NCBI RefSeq assembly: GCF_016743815.1
Contig: NZ_CP061035.1
Location: forward strand, 312,501-376,500
Origin: Sphingomonas aliaeris
Lineage (GTDB): Bacteria > Pseudomonadota > Alphaproteobacteria > Sphingomonadales > Sphingomonadaceae
Direction: 5' to 3'
Length of the DNA: 64,000 bases
The translations under genes and the position numbers were made by a program. Shown one piece after another: positions 29,080 through 36,948 of the stretch (position 1 is the first letter of the stretch; each line of letters begins with the position of its first letter). Under the pieces are notes generated by a model. That model searched no databases and had not been told where the DNA came from. It saw only the letters and a program-made list of their open reading frames with translations.

Positions 29080-29751
29080 GTGACGCCACGGGAATTGATC
29101 GATGTCGCCGAGGTGCCGGGCGGGGAGCCGCTGCGGCTGTTCCGGCGCGGCGGGGACCATATGATCGTGCTGGACCGCAACGAGCTGATGAACAGCCGGA
29201 TGAGCGGGTCGGAAGAAGCGCTGGCGGTGATGACGTGCGAGCGGCTGCGCGGGCGCAGGCAGTTGCGGATGCTGATCGGTGGATACGGGATGGGCTTCAC
29301 GCTGCGTGCGGCGTTGAAGGAAGCCGGGCCGGATGCGCTGATCGACGTGGCGGAGCTTGTGCCCAAGATCCTCGAATGGGCGCGCGGGCCGATGGCGGAC
29401 CTGACCGGGGACTGCCTGGACGATCCGCGGGTGACGATCGTCGAGGAGGATGTCGCGGTGCCGATCCAGCATGCCGACGGCGGGTATGACGCGATCCTGC
29501 TGGATGTCGACAACGGGCCGGACGGACTGGTCCGGCCGGTCAACGGGCGGCTGTATTCGGCGCGCGGGCTGGCCGCGGCGCGCAACGCGCTGACGCCGGG
29601 CGGGGTGCTGGCGGTATGGTCCGCGGCGTCGGACGACAAGTTCACGCGGCGGCTGAAGGATGCGGGGTTCGCGGTGGACGAGGTGGCGGTGAAGGCGCGG
29701 TCGAACGGCAAGGGGCCGCGGCATGTGATCTGGTTTGCGACCAAGGGGTAG
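29080..29751 (+). CDS. Spermidine synthase-like SAM-binding protein
   Basis: 223 residues. The Rossmann-type core has LIGGYGMGFTLRAALKEAG (glycine-rich SAM/dcSAM loop), DALIDVAELVPKILEWARG (acidic residue at the end of beta-2), DPRVTIVEEDV, YDAILLDVDNGPDGLV and LTPGGVLAVWSAASDDKFTRRLKDAG. This is the spermidine synthase-like class I methyltransferase fold without the N-terminal synthase beta-barrel, so the reaction is uncertain. It sits between terminase and portal genes of the GTA, has its own leader, and is flanked by repeats, suggesting an insertion rather than a GTA part. Confidence 0.72.
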   Translation: MTPRELIDVAEVPGGEPLRLFRRGGDHMIVLDRNELMNSRMSGSEEALAVMTCERLRGRRQLRMLIGGYGMGFTLRAALKEAGPDALIDVAELVPKILEWARGPMADLTGDCLDDPRVTIVEEDVAVPIQHADGGYDAILLDVDNGPDGLVRPVNGRLYSARGLAAARNALTPGGVLAVWSAASDDKFTRRLKDAGFAVDEVAVKARSNGKGPRHVIWFATKG

Positions 29752-29802
29752 GGTTTCGGGTTTCGGCGGTTTGGGTTTGGGGGCGGCGGTTGTAGCTGTC
29801 GC

Positions 29803-29942
29803 AGTCGACCCACCCCCGGCCCCTCCCTTTCAGGGAGGGGAGAAGTAAGGGTGCCTTCCCTTTCAGGGAGGGGAGAAGAAGGGGTGCCCTTCCTTCTTCT
29901 TGCTCCCCTCCCTGGAAGGGAGGGGTCGGGGGTGGGTGGACG
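29803..29942. repeat. Dispersed GC-rich hairpin repeats (same family as 23190-23740)
   Basis: Contains two CCCTTTCAGGGAGGGG hairpins and one CCCTCCCTGGAAGGGAGGG, flanked by CCACCCCC and GGGTGGGTGGACG. It separates the SAM-protein gene from the DUF559 pseudogene. Confidence 0.8.
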
Positions 29943-29962
29943 CCTGGGCTGACATCGGGGGA

Positions 29963-30361
29963 ATGGAGATGGAGCGCACACCGCCTGAGTTGCGGCGTAA
30001 TGCCCGCGAGCTTCGGAACGGTTCGACCGAAGCCGAGCGGATATTATGGCATGCGCTGAGGACGTATCGACCGCGCTTTACGCGGCAATTGGTCGTGGGG
30101 CACTTCATCATCGACATTGCTTGTCGGGCCGCCAAGGTCGCGGTCGAGCTGGACGGCGGTCAGCATTCGGAGCGTCTGGAACACGATACCCGGCGGACGC
30201 AGTGGCTGGAGGCTGAAGGCTGGCAGGTCCTGCGGTTCTAGAACCCGGACGTGGTGGCTAATGTGGATGGCGTGGTGGCAGTGATCCTGGCGGCGGTTTC
30301 GACGCGAGGTGGTGTAGAGCCTTACGTTGCTGCTGCACGGGAGAGGCGGCGGGGGGTGTAG
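29963..30361 (+). pseudogene. DUF559 (Vsr-like) endonuclease-fold protein with internal amber stop
   Basis: Reads MEMERTPPELRRNARELRNG and STEAERILWHALRTYRPRFTRQLVVGHFIIDIACRAAKVAVELDGGQHSERLEHDTRRTQWLEAEGWQVLRF, the DUF559 pattern of the restriction-endonuclease fold with EldGgqH. A TAG at 30239-30241 stands where the family has Trp (RFWNPDV), and the frame stays open to 30361, giving NPDVVANVDGVVAVI. A single G-to-A change would explain it. It is a base change, not a homopolymer slip. As drawn, the product is 92 residues and lacks the C-terminal helix. Confidence 0.78.
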
Positions 30362-30450
30362 CTGCCGCAGGCCTACCCACCCCCGACCCCTCCCTTCCAG
30401 GGAGGGGAGAAGAAGGGGCGACCTTTCCCTTCTCGGAGGGGGGAAGAAGG
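30361..30450. repeat. Dispersed GC-rich hairpin repeat
   Basis: Contains CTGCCGCAGGCCTACCCACC and CCCTTCCAGGGAGGGG followed by a decayed second half. It fills most of the spacer before the portal gene. Confidence 0.7.
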
Positions 30451-30493
30451 GGATCGCCCTCCTTAGCGGCGCGAATATTCTCAGGAGACGATC

Positions 30494-31659
30494 ATGAAAT
30501 GGTTTGGCTGGAAGTCGGCCGGGCGTGGGGATCCGCGTCCGGTTTTGTCGCGTGGGTGGGCGGCGCGGGCGGTGGGGGTGTATCCTAGCGGGTATGAGGC
30601 TCAGGTGCGGGCGGCGTATCTGGACAATGCGATCGCGCAGCGGGCGGTGCGGCTGGTCGCGGATGGGTTGTGGGGGTGCCGCTGGCCGTGTCCTCGCCCG
30701 AGATCGAGCGGTTGATCCGGGCGCGATCGGGTGGGCAGGCGTTGCTGTCGACGCTGGCGGCGCAGATGCTGCTGCACGGCAATGCCTATATCCAGGTGCT
30801 GACCGATGGCGCGGGGCGCGTGGTGGAATTGTATGCGCTGCGGCCCGAGCGCGTGAGCGTGGTGATGGACGCGGGCGGGTGGCCGGTCGCCTATGCGTAC
30901 AAGGTCGGCGAGCGGACGACGCGGCTGGTGGCGGAGGATCCGGACGGGCGGGTCGAGGTGGTGCATATCAAGGCGTTCCACCCGCTGGACGATCATGCCG
31001 GACTGGGATGCCTCGGCGCGGCGGCGGGGGCGATCGCGGTGCACAATGCGGCGGCGCGGTGGAATGCGGCGTTGCTGGGCAATGCGGCGCGGCCTTCGGG
31101 TGCCCTCGTTTATGATCCGGCGGACGGATCGGCGATGTCGACAGAACAGTTCGCGCGGCTGAAGGCGGAGATGGAGGCGGGCTTTTCGGGCGCCGCCAAT
31201 GCCGGGCGGCCGATGCTGCTGGAGGGCGGACTGAAATGGCAGGCGCTGTCGCTGACGCCGGCGGACATGGATTTCGCGGGGATGCGCGATGCGGCGGGGC
31301 GGGAGATCGCGACCGCATTCGGCGTGCCGCCGATGCTGCTCGGCCTGCCGGGCGACGCGACCTATGCCAATTATCGCGAGGCGAACCGGGCGCTGTGGCG
31401 GCTCGCGATCCTGCCGCTGGCGGATACGATCCTGTCGGGTCTGGTGCAGGCGCTGGCGGGCTGGTTTCCGGGCGCGGCGGCGGCGGTCGATCTGGACCGG
31501 GTGACGGCGCTGGCCGAGGATCGCGAGCGATTGTGGGCGCAGGTGAGCGCGGCCGAGTTCCTGAGCCGCGACGAGAAGCGTGCGCTGGTCGGGTATCCGG
31601 CGGCGCGGAGTGAGACGGCGACGGGCGGGTCGGAGACCGAAAGGGAGGTGGTGACGTGA
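30494..31659 (+). CDS. GTA gp3 phage portal protein, one-base frameshift
   Basis: HK97-family portal forming the dodecameric DNA channel in the head. 388 residues after repair. N-terminal [30 protein letters not shown], then SPEIERLIRARSG, the core MLLHGNAYIQVL and YALRPERVSVVMD, VVHIKAFHPLDDHAGLGCLGAA, and the C-terminal GVPPMLLGLPGDATYANYREANRALW. The frame breaks at the 5-G run 30672-30676; six Gs connect the parts. ATG 30494 is chosen. Its stop overlaps the next GTG start. Confidence 0.9.
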
Positions 31660-31961
31660 CCGGGGCAATACTCGCGCAATTGCTGTCGCAGACGGCGGAG
31701 GGTGGCGCGGACCTGATCGTGCTGCGCGCGATTGCGGAGGAAGCGGGCGAGCTGGGCGCGAGCCGCGCGCTGACGCGGCTGGGGCTGGACGACCCTGCCG
31801 CCGCCAAGGACATGGCCGAGCTGCGCGAATTGCTGACGGCGTGGCGCGAGGCGAAGAAGTCGATGTGGCAGGCGGTGTTCGGCTGGACGCTGAAGATGGT
31901 GCCGGTGATCCTGATGGCGGGCTTCGCGCTGAAGTTCGGGCTGCACGAGTTCGCCAAGTGA
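31656..31961 (+). CDS. DUF6127-like small membrane protein
   Basis: 101 residues. The N-terminal 65 residues are helical (TGAILAQLLSQTAEGGADLI and ELGASRALTRLGLDD). A C-terminal membrane helix, WTLKMVPVILMAGFALKF, follows. It lies between portal and protease with four-base overlaps on both sides, so it is part of the cluster's translation unit. The place corresponds to the small gene between gp3 and gp4 in GTAs. Role in the particle is unknown; it might be a membrane-anchored assembly factor. Confidence 0.68.
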   Translation: MTGAILAQLLSQTAEGGADLIVLRAIAEEAGELGASRALTRLGLDDPAAAKDMAELRELLTAWREAKKSMWQAVFGWTLKMVPVILMAGFALKFGLHEFAK

Positions 31962-32369
31962 GCGTGCGCTTTGCCGGATATGCGGCGGTGTTCGACCGGA
32001 TCGACCGGGGAGGCGACGTGGTGCGGGCGGGGGCGTTCGGGGGGCTGGGCCGGGGTGAAGTGTCCGGGCCGGTGCCGTTGTTGTGGCAGCATCGCGGGGC
32101 GCCGGTGGGCGTGGTGGAATCGCTGGCCGAAGATGCGCAGGGGCTGCGCGTGATCGGGCGGATCGAGGATGCGCGGCTGGCGGGACTGGTCGCGTCCGGC
32201 GCGGTGCGGGGATTGTCGTTCGGCTATCGGGTGGTGGCGGCGCGGGGGGGCGGCGGGCGGTTCCGGCGGCGGGCGGGTGCGTGAGCTGACGGGGGTGGAA
32301 CTGGTGGAGATCAGTCTGGTCGCGCAGCCGATGCAGGGGCTGGCGCGGGTGCATGCTGTGGAGGGGTAG
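31958..32369 (+). CDS. GTA gp4 prohead protease (HK97 family), one-base frameshift
   Basis: Serine protease that matures the capsid. It starts MSVRFAGYAAVFDRIDRGGD (GTG 31958). VPLLWQHRGAPVG carries the His, and GAVRGLSFGYRVV the Ser motif. The end is ELTGVELVEISLVAQPMQGL. The frame breaks in the 7-G run 32244-32250; six Gs would give a Gly/Arg linker into RVRELTGVEL. Repaired length 136 residues, short for the family, but it keeps His and Ser positions. The indel is probably a sequencing error. Confidence 0.85.
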
Positions 32370-32413
32370 GGGTTCGGGTTCGGGGGGCTTGGTTTCAGGG
32401 GTACACCTTCTCC

Positions 32414-32489
32414 GTTCGTTTCGAGCGTAGTCGAGAAACATGGCGGTGGCTTGGGGAAGGGGTTTCTCGACTTCGCTCGAAACGAACGG
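32414..32489. repeat. Family A palindromic repeat copy
   Basis: Arms of about 25 bp, with the left arm differing at one position from the copy at 7440, around a 24-bp centre. Together with the two elements at 32534 and 32648 it fills the 400-bp spacer before the capsid gene, which holds no gene. Confidence 0.8.
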
Positions 32490-32533
32490 TTCTTTTTACT
32501 CAGGGGCGTCGCTTTGGACTGCCCCTCTCCCAA

Positions 32534-32564
32534 CCCTCTCCCCTGAAGGGGAGAGGGCTTTTTT
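32534..32564 (+). terminator. Terminator-like repeat (family C)
   Basis: CCCTCTCCCC-TGAA-GGGGAGAGGG-C-TTTTTT: a perfect 10-bp stem and six T. The identical structure recurs directly before gp12 at 36918-36948. Confidence 0.75.
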
Positions 32565-32647
32565 GGGGAGTGGCGTCCTTTCGGATCGGCATTCCCGCGT
32601 CGGCGAGAGTCCATAGGAGCGGCCTTTCGCGGCTCCGTCCGATGGCG

Positions 32648-32683
32648 TGATTATGGATCCCCGCCTGCGCGGGGATGACGGGG
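32648..32683. repeat. Dispersed repeat used as IS30 target (family D)
   Basis: Contains ATGGATCCCCGCCTGCGCGG followed by GGATGACGG, with the inverted core ATCCCCGC/GCGGGGAT. The copy at 25137-26225 is split by the IS30 element. Confidence 0.75.
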
Positions 32684-32719
32684 GTGTTGGGGCAATCCCC
32701 ACGCGATTTCAGGGGTTTG

Positions 32720-32747
32720 GGCGCGTCCCACCGGGGCGCGCCTTTTT
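32720..32747 (+). promoter_or_regulatory. Hairpin plus U-tract in the capsid gene leader
   Basis: GGCGCG (32720-32725) pairs with CGCGCC (32737-32742), followed by TTTTT. It sits 23 bp before the capsid start. The following CCTTTTTC-N7-TCGAGGAG leader is shared with the next gene. Confidence 0.5.
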
Positions 32748-32770
32748 CGTTTCTGTCGAGGAGAATGAGC

Positions 32771-33811
32771 ATGAGCGATACTTTGGACGCGAGTTTCGAG
32801 GGTGTGACGTTGGGCAGCGCGGTGGTTCGGCCGTTGCTGGAGGGCGCGCGGGCGACCGGTTCCGGGGCGTTCGGAGGGTTCCTGCGGTCGGGGGCCGTGG
32901 TGGAGATGAAGTCGTTCACCGGGCTGACGGGCGATGCGGGCGGCTATGCGGTGCCGCGCGAGATCGATGCGGAGATCGATGCGACGTTGAAGGCGATCTC
33001 TCCGATCCGGTCGGTGGCGAATGTCGTGCAGGTGGGGAGCGCGGGGTATCGCAAGCTGGTGACGACGGGGGGCACGCCGTCCGGCTGGGCGTCGGAGACG
33101 GGTCCGCGGGGCGAGACGGCGACGCCGGTCTTTACCGAGATCGTCCCGCCGATGGGCGAACTGTTCGCCAATCCGTCCGCCAGCCAGGCGATGCTGGACG
33201 ATGCGGCGTTCGACGTCGAGACCTGGCTGGCGGGCGAGATCGCGACCGAATTCGCCAAGGCGGAAGGGTCGGCCTTCGTCAATGGAACCGGGACCAACCG
33301 GCCGCGCGGGTTCCTGCAGGGGGCGACGTCAGCGGCGTCGGATGCGACGCGGACGTTCGGGCAGTTGCAGTATCTGCCATCGGGTGCGGCGGGCGATTTC
33401 GGGACCAATCCGCAGGACCGGCTGATCGATCTGGTCCAGGCGCTGCGTGCGCCGTACCGGCAGGGTGCGGTGTTCGTGATGAATGCGGCGACGGTATCGC
33501 GGATCCGCAAGTTCAAGACGAGCGACGGGCAGTTCCTGTGGTCGCCGAGTCTTGCTGCGGGGCAGCCGGCGACGTTGCTCGGCTATCCGGTGATCGAGGC
33601 GGAGGACATGCCGGACGTGGCGGCGAACGCGCTTTCGATCGCGTTCGGTAACTTCCGCTCGGGCTATCTGATCGCCGAACGCAGCGAGACGGTGATCCTG
33701 CGCGATCCGTATTCGAACAAGCCGTTCGTCAATTTCTACGCGACGAAGCGGATCGGCGGGTGCGTGTCGAACAGCGAGGCGATCAAGCTGATGAAGTTCG
33801 CGGCGTCGTAG
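32771..33811 (+). CDS. GTA gp5 major capsid protein (HK97 fold)
   Basis: 346 residues. After a short N-terminal part, mature capsid sequence: KSFTGLTGDAGGYAVPREID, ISPIRSVANVVQVGSAGYRK, then GWASETGPRGETATPVFTEI (spine helix and E-loop region), ELFANPSASQAMLDD, TEFAKAEGSAFVNGTGTNRP and AVFVMNAATVSRIRKFKTSDG. It ends with YLIAERSETVILRDPYSNKPFVNFYATKRIGG. This is the HK97/GTA type. The N-terminal delta domain is unusually short. GAGGAG 8 nt before ATG 32771 decides this start over the in-frame ATG at 32765. Confidence 0.93.
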   Translation: MSDTLDASFEGVTLGSAVVRPLLEGARATGSGAFGGFLRSGAVVEMKSFTGLTGDAGGYAVPREIDAEIDATLKAISPIRSVANVVQVGSAGYRKLVTTGGTPSGWASETGPRGETATPVFTEIVPPMGELFANPSASQAMLDDAAFDVETWLAGEIATEFAKAEGSAFVNGTGTNRPRGFLQGATSAASDATRTFGQLQYLPSGAAGDFGTNPQDRLIDLVQALRAPYRQGAVFVMNAATVSRIRKFKTSDGQFLWSPSLAAGQPATLLGYPVIEAEDMPDVAANALSIAFGNFRSGYLIAERSETVILRDPYSNKPFVNFYATKRIGGCVSNSEAIKLMKFAAS

Positions 33812-33895
33812 GCGGCCTTTCCCGCTCTCGTCGTGCCGGAACGATCCGGTGCGGCGGGGGCGGGGCCTTTTTCAAAGATATCGAGGAGAATGAGC

Positions 33896-34162
33896 ATGGC
33901 GGATGGCTTTGCGAACAGTGCCGACCAGGTGTCGGCGCCGGCGACGCGTGCGGTGGCGGTGGTGCCGAGCGACGGGACCGCGCTGACCGATATTCCCAAG
34001 GCGCTGTATGTCGGGACGGGCGGACACGTCACCGCGCGCGGCGTGGGGGGCGGGGCGGACGTGGTGTTCCGCAACGTGGCGGCGGGCAGCGTGTTGCCGT
34101 TTCGCGCCGCCTTCGTGCGGGCGACGGGGACGACGGCGGCGGACCTGATCGCGCTTTACTGA
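33896..34162 (+). CDS. GTA head spike base protein (Rcc01079-like)
   Basis: 88 residues: ATRAVAVVPSDGTALTDIPKALYVGTGGHVTARG, then FRNVAAGSVLPFRAAFVRATGTTAADLIALY. The ALYVGTGG...FxNVxAGxxLPxR...TTAxDLxALY pattern is that of the spike base protein that sits on GTA head vertices (Rcc01079 in Rhodobacter capsulatus). In Rhodobacter this gene lies away from the structural cluster; here it directly follows the capsid gene. It uses the same leader (TCGAGGAGAATGAGC before the ATG) as the capsid gene, so the two are probably expressed at matched levels. Confidence 0.78.
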   Translation: MADGFANSADQVSAPATRAVAVVPSDGTALTDIPKALYVGTGGHVTARGVGGGADVVFRNVAAGSVLPFRAAFVRATGTTAADLIALY

Positions 34163-34215
34163 CGCCCGATGCGCGCCGGGGGGTGCGTGCGGGCTTCACA
34201 GACAAGGAAATCGAT

Positions 34216-34765
34216 ATGGCTCCTGGCTTTCCGGCGCAGGTGATCGCCGACGCGCGCGTGGCGGCGAAGGATTATGCGCCGCTGTCGATCGGCGACGAGG
34301 ATGCGGTGATCGACGCGCTCGCCCTTGCCGCGCTGGCGATGGCGGAGACGTTCCTGCGCACCGCGCTGATCGTGCGCGGGCATAGGGCGGTGCTGCCGCT
34401 GAAGACCGGGTGGCGATTGCTGCCCGCGACGCCGGTGACGGCGATCGGCACGGTCGAGGGGGTGGCGGCGGACGGGACCGCGATTGCGCTGGCGGGCGAC
34501 GGCTATGCGGTCGACATCGACGCGGAGGGGGGACGGGTGGGTCCGGGTGACGGATGCGCGCGGGGCCGCGCGGATATCGGTCGACTATACGGCCGGGCTG
34601 GCGGCGGACTGGGCGGGGCTGCCTGCACCGATCGCGCAGGGCGTGGTGCGGCTGATCGGACATTTGCAGGCCGAGCGCGACGGCGTGGGCGGCCCGGCCC
34701 CGGCGGCGGTGACGGCGTTGTGGCGACCGTATCGGCGCGTGATCCTGCTGGAGCGGATCCGATGA
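34216..34765 (+). CDS. GTA gp6 head-tail connector, one-base frameshift
   Basis: 182 residues after repair. It starts MAPGFPAQVIADARVAAKDY, with a helical core of IDALALAALAMAETFLRTALI and a C-terminal YTAGLAADWAGLPAPIAQGVVRLIGHLQAERD with WRPYRRVIL at the end. This is the gp6/phiE125 gp8-like adaptor that sits between portal and tail. The frame breaks in the 6-G run 34527-34532; five Gs give DAEGDGWVRVTDARG. ATG 34216 has AAGGA upstream. The end overlaps the next gene by four bases (ATGA). Confidence 0.82.
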
Positions 34766-34956
34766 GCCTGGAGCGGCTGGCAGCGCGGGGGGCTGCGATC
34801 GGCGAGGCGCGGGCGGATGCGGTGCGCGCGCGGGTCGCGGAGGCGGTGGCGCGCGAGGTTCCGGGGGCGGAGGTCGAGGTGTCCGGGCGCGAGGTGATCG
34901 TGACAGGGCGGGGGCTGATGCCCGCGCTCCGCTGGATCGGGAGTTTGATTCGATGA
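34762..34956 (+). CDS. GTA gp7-like small protein
   Basis: 64 residues, MSLERLAARGAAIGEARADA then RVAEAVAREVPGAEVEVSGREVIVTGRGLMPALRWIGSLIR. By place it matches gp7 (stopper/closure-type head completion) between gp6 and the DUF3168 gene. It overlaps both neighbours by four bases. Sequence alone does not prove the role. Confidence 0.7.
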   Translation: MSLERLAARGAAIGEARADAVRARVAEAVAREVPGAEVEVSGREVIVTGRGLMPALRWIGSLIR

Positions 34957-35363
34957 GCGCGGAGGCGGTGGTGCAGGCGGCGGTGCTGGCGGTGCTGCGC
35001 GCGGATGCGGTTCTGTCCGCCGGGCTGAACGGGGTGTTCGAGGGGCCGGCGGTGAAGGCGAGTACGCCGTTTGCCGAGCTGGGCGACCTGCTGAGCGTGG
35101 ATTGGGGGACGAAGACGGCGGCGGGGCGGGAACTGCGCGTCGCGCTGACGATCCGCGATGCCGCCGAGACGAATGCGCGGGTGCAGCGGCTGGCCGATGC
35201 GGCGGGCAGGGCGATCGAGCGGCTGCCGCGCGCGCTGGAGGGGTGGCGCGTGGCGAGCGTCGTGCTGGTTCGGCTTCGCGTGCTGCGCGGGCCGCCGGGG
35301 CGGTGGAGCGCGACGCTGGAATACCGGGTGCGGGTGATGGCGAACGAGGGAGACGTGGAATGA
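34953..35363 (+). CDS. GTA gp8, DUF3168 tail terminator-like protein
   Basis: 136 residues. AVVQAAVLAVLRADAVLSAG then LNGVFEGPAVKASTPFAELGD, VDWGTKTAAGRELRVALTIRD, and the C-terminal strand WSATLEYRVRVM are typical of DUF3168, the family of tail completion/terminator proteins at the head-proximal tail end. It overlaps gp7 and gp9 by four bases each, consistent with coupled translation of the morphogenesis genes. Confidence 0.85.
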   Translation: MSAEAVVQAAVLAVLRADAVLSAGLNGVFEGPAVKASTPFAELGDLLSVDWGTKTAAGRELRVALTIRDAAETNARVQRLADAAGRAIERLPRALEGWRVASVVLVRLRVLRGPPGRWSATLEYRVRVMANEGDVE

Positions 35364-35767
35364 GTGCGGAACGGGGCAGCGCATTTTTGCTGAAGGTCGG
35401 GAACGGGGCGACGCCGGTCGTCTACCAGACGGTGGCGGGGCTGCGCACGACGCAGTTGAGCGTCAATGGCGAGATGGTCGCGATCACGTCGAAGGATTCG
35501 GGCGGGTGGCGCGAACTGCTGTCGGGCGCGGGGGTGCGATCGGTCAGCGTATCGGGAGCGGGCATCTTCACCGGATCCGCCGCCGAGGTGCGGATCAAGG
35601 GCAATGCGCTGTCGGGTGCGATCGACGATTACCTGCTGACGTTCGAGAGCGGCGAGACGATGACCGGGCGGTTCCTGGTCACGCGGCTGGACTATGCTGG
35701 GGATTATAATGGCGAGCGATCCTACACGCTGAGCCTGGAGAGTTCGGGCGCGGTGGTGTCGGCATGA
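35360..35767 (+). CDS. GTA gp9 major tail protein
   Basis: 135 residues. RGSAFLLKVGNGATPVVYQT then VAGLRTTQLSVNGEMVAITSKDSGGWRELL, and AGIFTGSAAEVRIKGNAL, DDYLLTFESGETMTGRFLVTRLDYAGDYNGE. This is the TP901-1/GTA tail-tube protein family (tail tube hexamers). Complete, no frameshift. The start overlaps the gp8 stop (ATGA). Confidence 0.9.
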   Translation: MSAERGSAFLLKVGNGATPVVYQTVAGLRTTQLSVNGEMVAITSKDSGGWRELLSGAGVRSVSVSGAGIFTGSAAEVRIKGNALSGAIDDYLLTFESGETMTGRFLVTRLDYAGDYNGERSYTLSLESSGAVVSA

Positions 35768-36076
35768 GCGCCGCGAATCCAGCGCGGGGCGAAGCGGCGA
35801 TCCGGATCAATGGCGAGATGCTGGTGCTGCGTCCGAGCTTCCAGGCGCTGATGGCGGCGGAGGCGGAGATCGGACCGCTGTTCGCATTGGTCGAGCGGGC
35901 GGCGGAGGGGCGGCTGGCGCTGGGCGAGATGGTCGCTTTGTTCTGGCATTGCCTGCGTGACGTGCCGGACGGGCTGACGCGCGAGGCGTTCGGGGGAGGG
36001 CGTCGCGGCGCGGGGCCTGTCGGAGGCGACGCCGGTGCTGCGCGTGCTGCTGGGGCAGATCCTGGGTGGGCGGTGA
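35764..36076 (+). CDS. GTA gp10 tail assembly chaperone-like protein, one-base frameshift
   Basis: 103 residues after repair. AIRINGEMLVLRPSFQALMA then AAEAEIGPLFALVERAAEGRLALGEMVALFWHCLRD match the GTA gp10 (gene transfer agent family, tail chaperone) pattern. The frame changes in the 5-G run 35992-35996; four Gs give AFGEGVAARGLSEATPVLRV ending LLGQILGGR. Without repair the product is 112 residues with an arginine-rich nonsense tail. Many tail chaperones use programmed frameshifts, but here recovery would need a +1 shift and the same slip type hits other genes, so a sequencing error is preferred. Confidence 0.75.
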
Positions 36077-36275
36077 CGGGACGTTCGGAGCGGCGGCGCT
36101 GAAGCTGGCGGGGTTTGCGGGGGCGTTTCTGGGGTGGGGGGCGGAGGCGTTCTGGAGCGCCACGCCGGCGGAATTGGGGGCGGTGATCGCGGCGCTGAAG
36201 GGGGAGGGCGATGCGCCCGCGCCGCCGGATGCGGACGTTATCGCGTGGATGCGGGAGGCTTATCCGGATGGATGA
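36066..36275 (+). CDS. GTA gp10.1 small tail assembly protein
   Basis: 69 residues from GTG 36066: DGTFGAAALKLAGFAGAFLG then WGAEAFWSATPAELGAVIAALKG. The GWxxxxFWxaTPaEL core marks the phage tail assembly chaperone family found between gp10 and gp11 in GTAs (rcc01693-like). It overlaps gp10 by 11 bp and gp11 by 8 bp. Confidence 0.83.
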   Translation: MGGDGTFGAAALKLAGFAGAFLGWGAEAFWSATPAELGAVIAALKGEGDAPAPPDADVIAWMREAYPDG

Positions 36276-36843
36276 AGAGATCGAACGGATGGTGGTGAGC
36301 GTGCGCGCCGATACGGCGGCGTTCGCGCGCGACGTGGGCGAGATGCGCGGGGTGCTGGACGGGCCATTGGTCGCGGGGGCGGACCAGGCGGGGCGGATGA
36401 TCGAGGATTCGCTGATGCGCGCGATCCGCAAGGGCAAGATCGGGTTCGAGGATCTGCGGCAGGTCGTGCTGGCCGTGATGGCGGAGATCGCCGCGGCGGC
36501 GGTGCGCGGCGGGATCGATGCGCTGCTGGGACGGGCCCCGGGTGGCGGATCGGGCGGCGGGGCGAACGGGTTGCTGTCGCTGGCGACGAGCCTGTTTTCG
36601 GGCGCGCCGGGGCGGGCGACGGGCGGGCCGGTGTCGCCGGGCCGGGCCTATATGGTCGGCGAGCGCGGGCCGGAACTGTTCGTGCCGACGGGAGCCGGGC
36701 GGGTCGAGGCGTCCGGTGGCGGGGGCGCACGGGACGTGCGGATTTCCATCTCGGTGAATGCGCGGGCCGGGGAGGCGCCGGAGGCGTTGGCGCGGTCGGG
36801 GCGGCAGGTGGCGCGAGCGGTTCGGGCGGCTTTGGCGGAATAG
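36268..36843 (+). CDS. GTA gp11 tail tape measure protein (short)
   Basis: 191 residues, MDEEIERMVVSVRADTAAFA then RDVGEMRGVLDGPLVAGADQ, with an amphipathic helical region and the Gly-rich GGGSGGGANGLLSLATSLFSG. ATGGPVSPGRAYMVGERGPELFVPTGAGRVE is the classical tape-measure C-terminal motif. Length sets tail length; RcGTA gp11 is similarly small, in line with the short GTA tail, whereas siphophage tape measures exceed 600 residues. This is one of the better signs of a GTA rather than a full phage. Confidence 0.88.
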   Translation: MDEEIERMVVSVRADTAAFARDVGEMRGVLDGPLVAGADQAGRMIEDSLMRAIRKGKIGFEDLRQVVLAVMAEIAAAAVRGGIDALLGRAPGGGSGGGANGLLSLATSLFSGAPGRATGGPVSPGRAYMVGERGPELFVPTGAGRVEASGGGGARDVRISISVNARAGEAPEALARSGRQVARAVRAALAE

Positions 36844-36917
36844 ATTGGCGGCGTTGGGGCGGGATTTAGGGTTGGGGTGAGCGGGGATTGGAGTGGGACA
36901 CACTTCCCCTCTCCCAA

Positions 36918-36948
36918 CCCTCTCCCCTGAAGGGGAGAGGGCTTTTTT
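36918..36948 (+). terminator. Perfect hairpin plus U6 directly abutting the gp12 start codon
   Basis: CCCTCTCCCC (36918-36927), TGAA, GGGGAGAGGG (36932-36941), C, TTTTTT (36943-36948), then ATG at 36949. The 3' arm supplies the only visible ribosome-binding sequence (GGAGAGG) for gp12. The hairpin could thus terminate transcription or hide the ribosome site. Confidence 0.7.

Noticed and set aside
35992..36102. Programmed frameshift in the tail chaperone gene gp10
   Set aside because: Attractive since many phages do this, but restoring the family sequence needs a +1 shift on a plain G run, and the same kind of slip breaks nine other genes including thrS.
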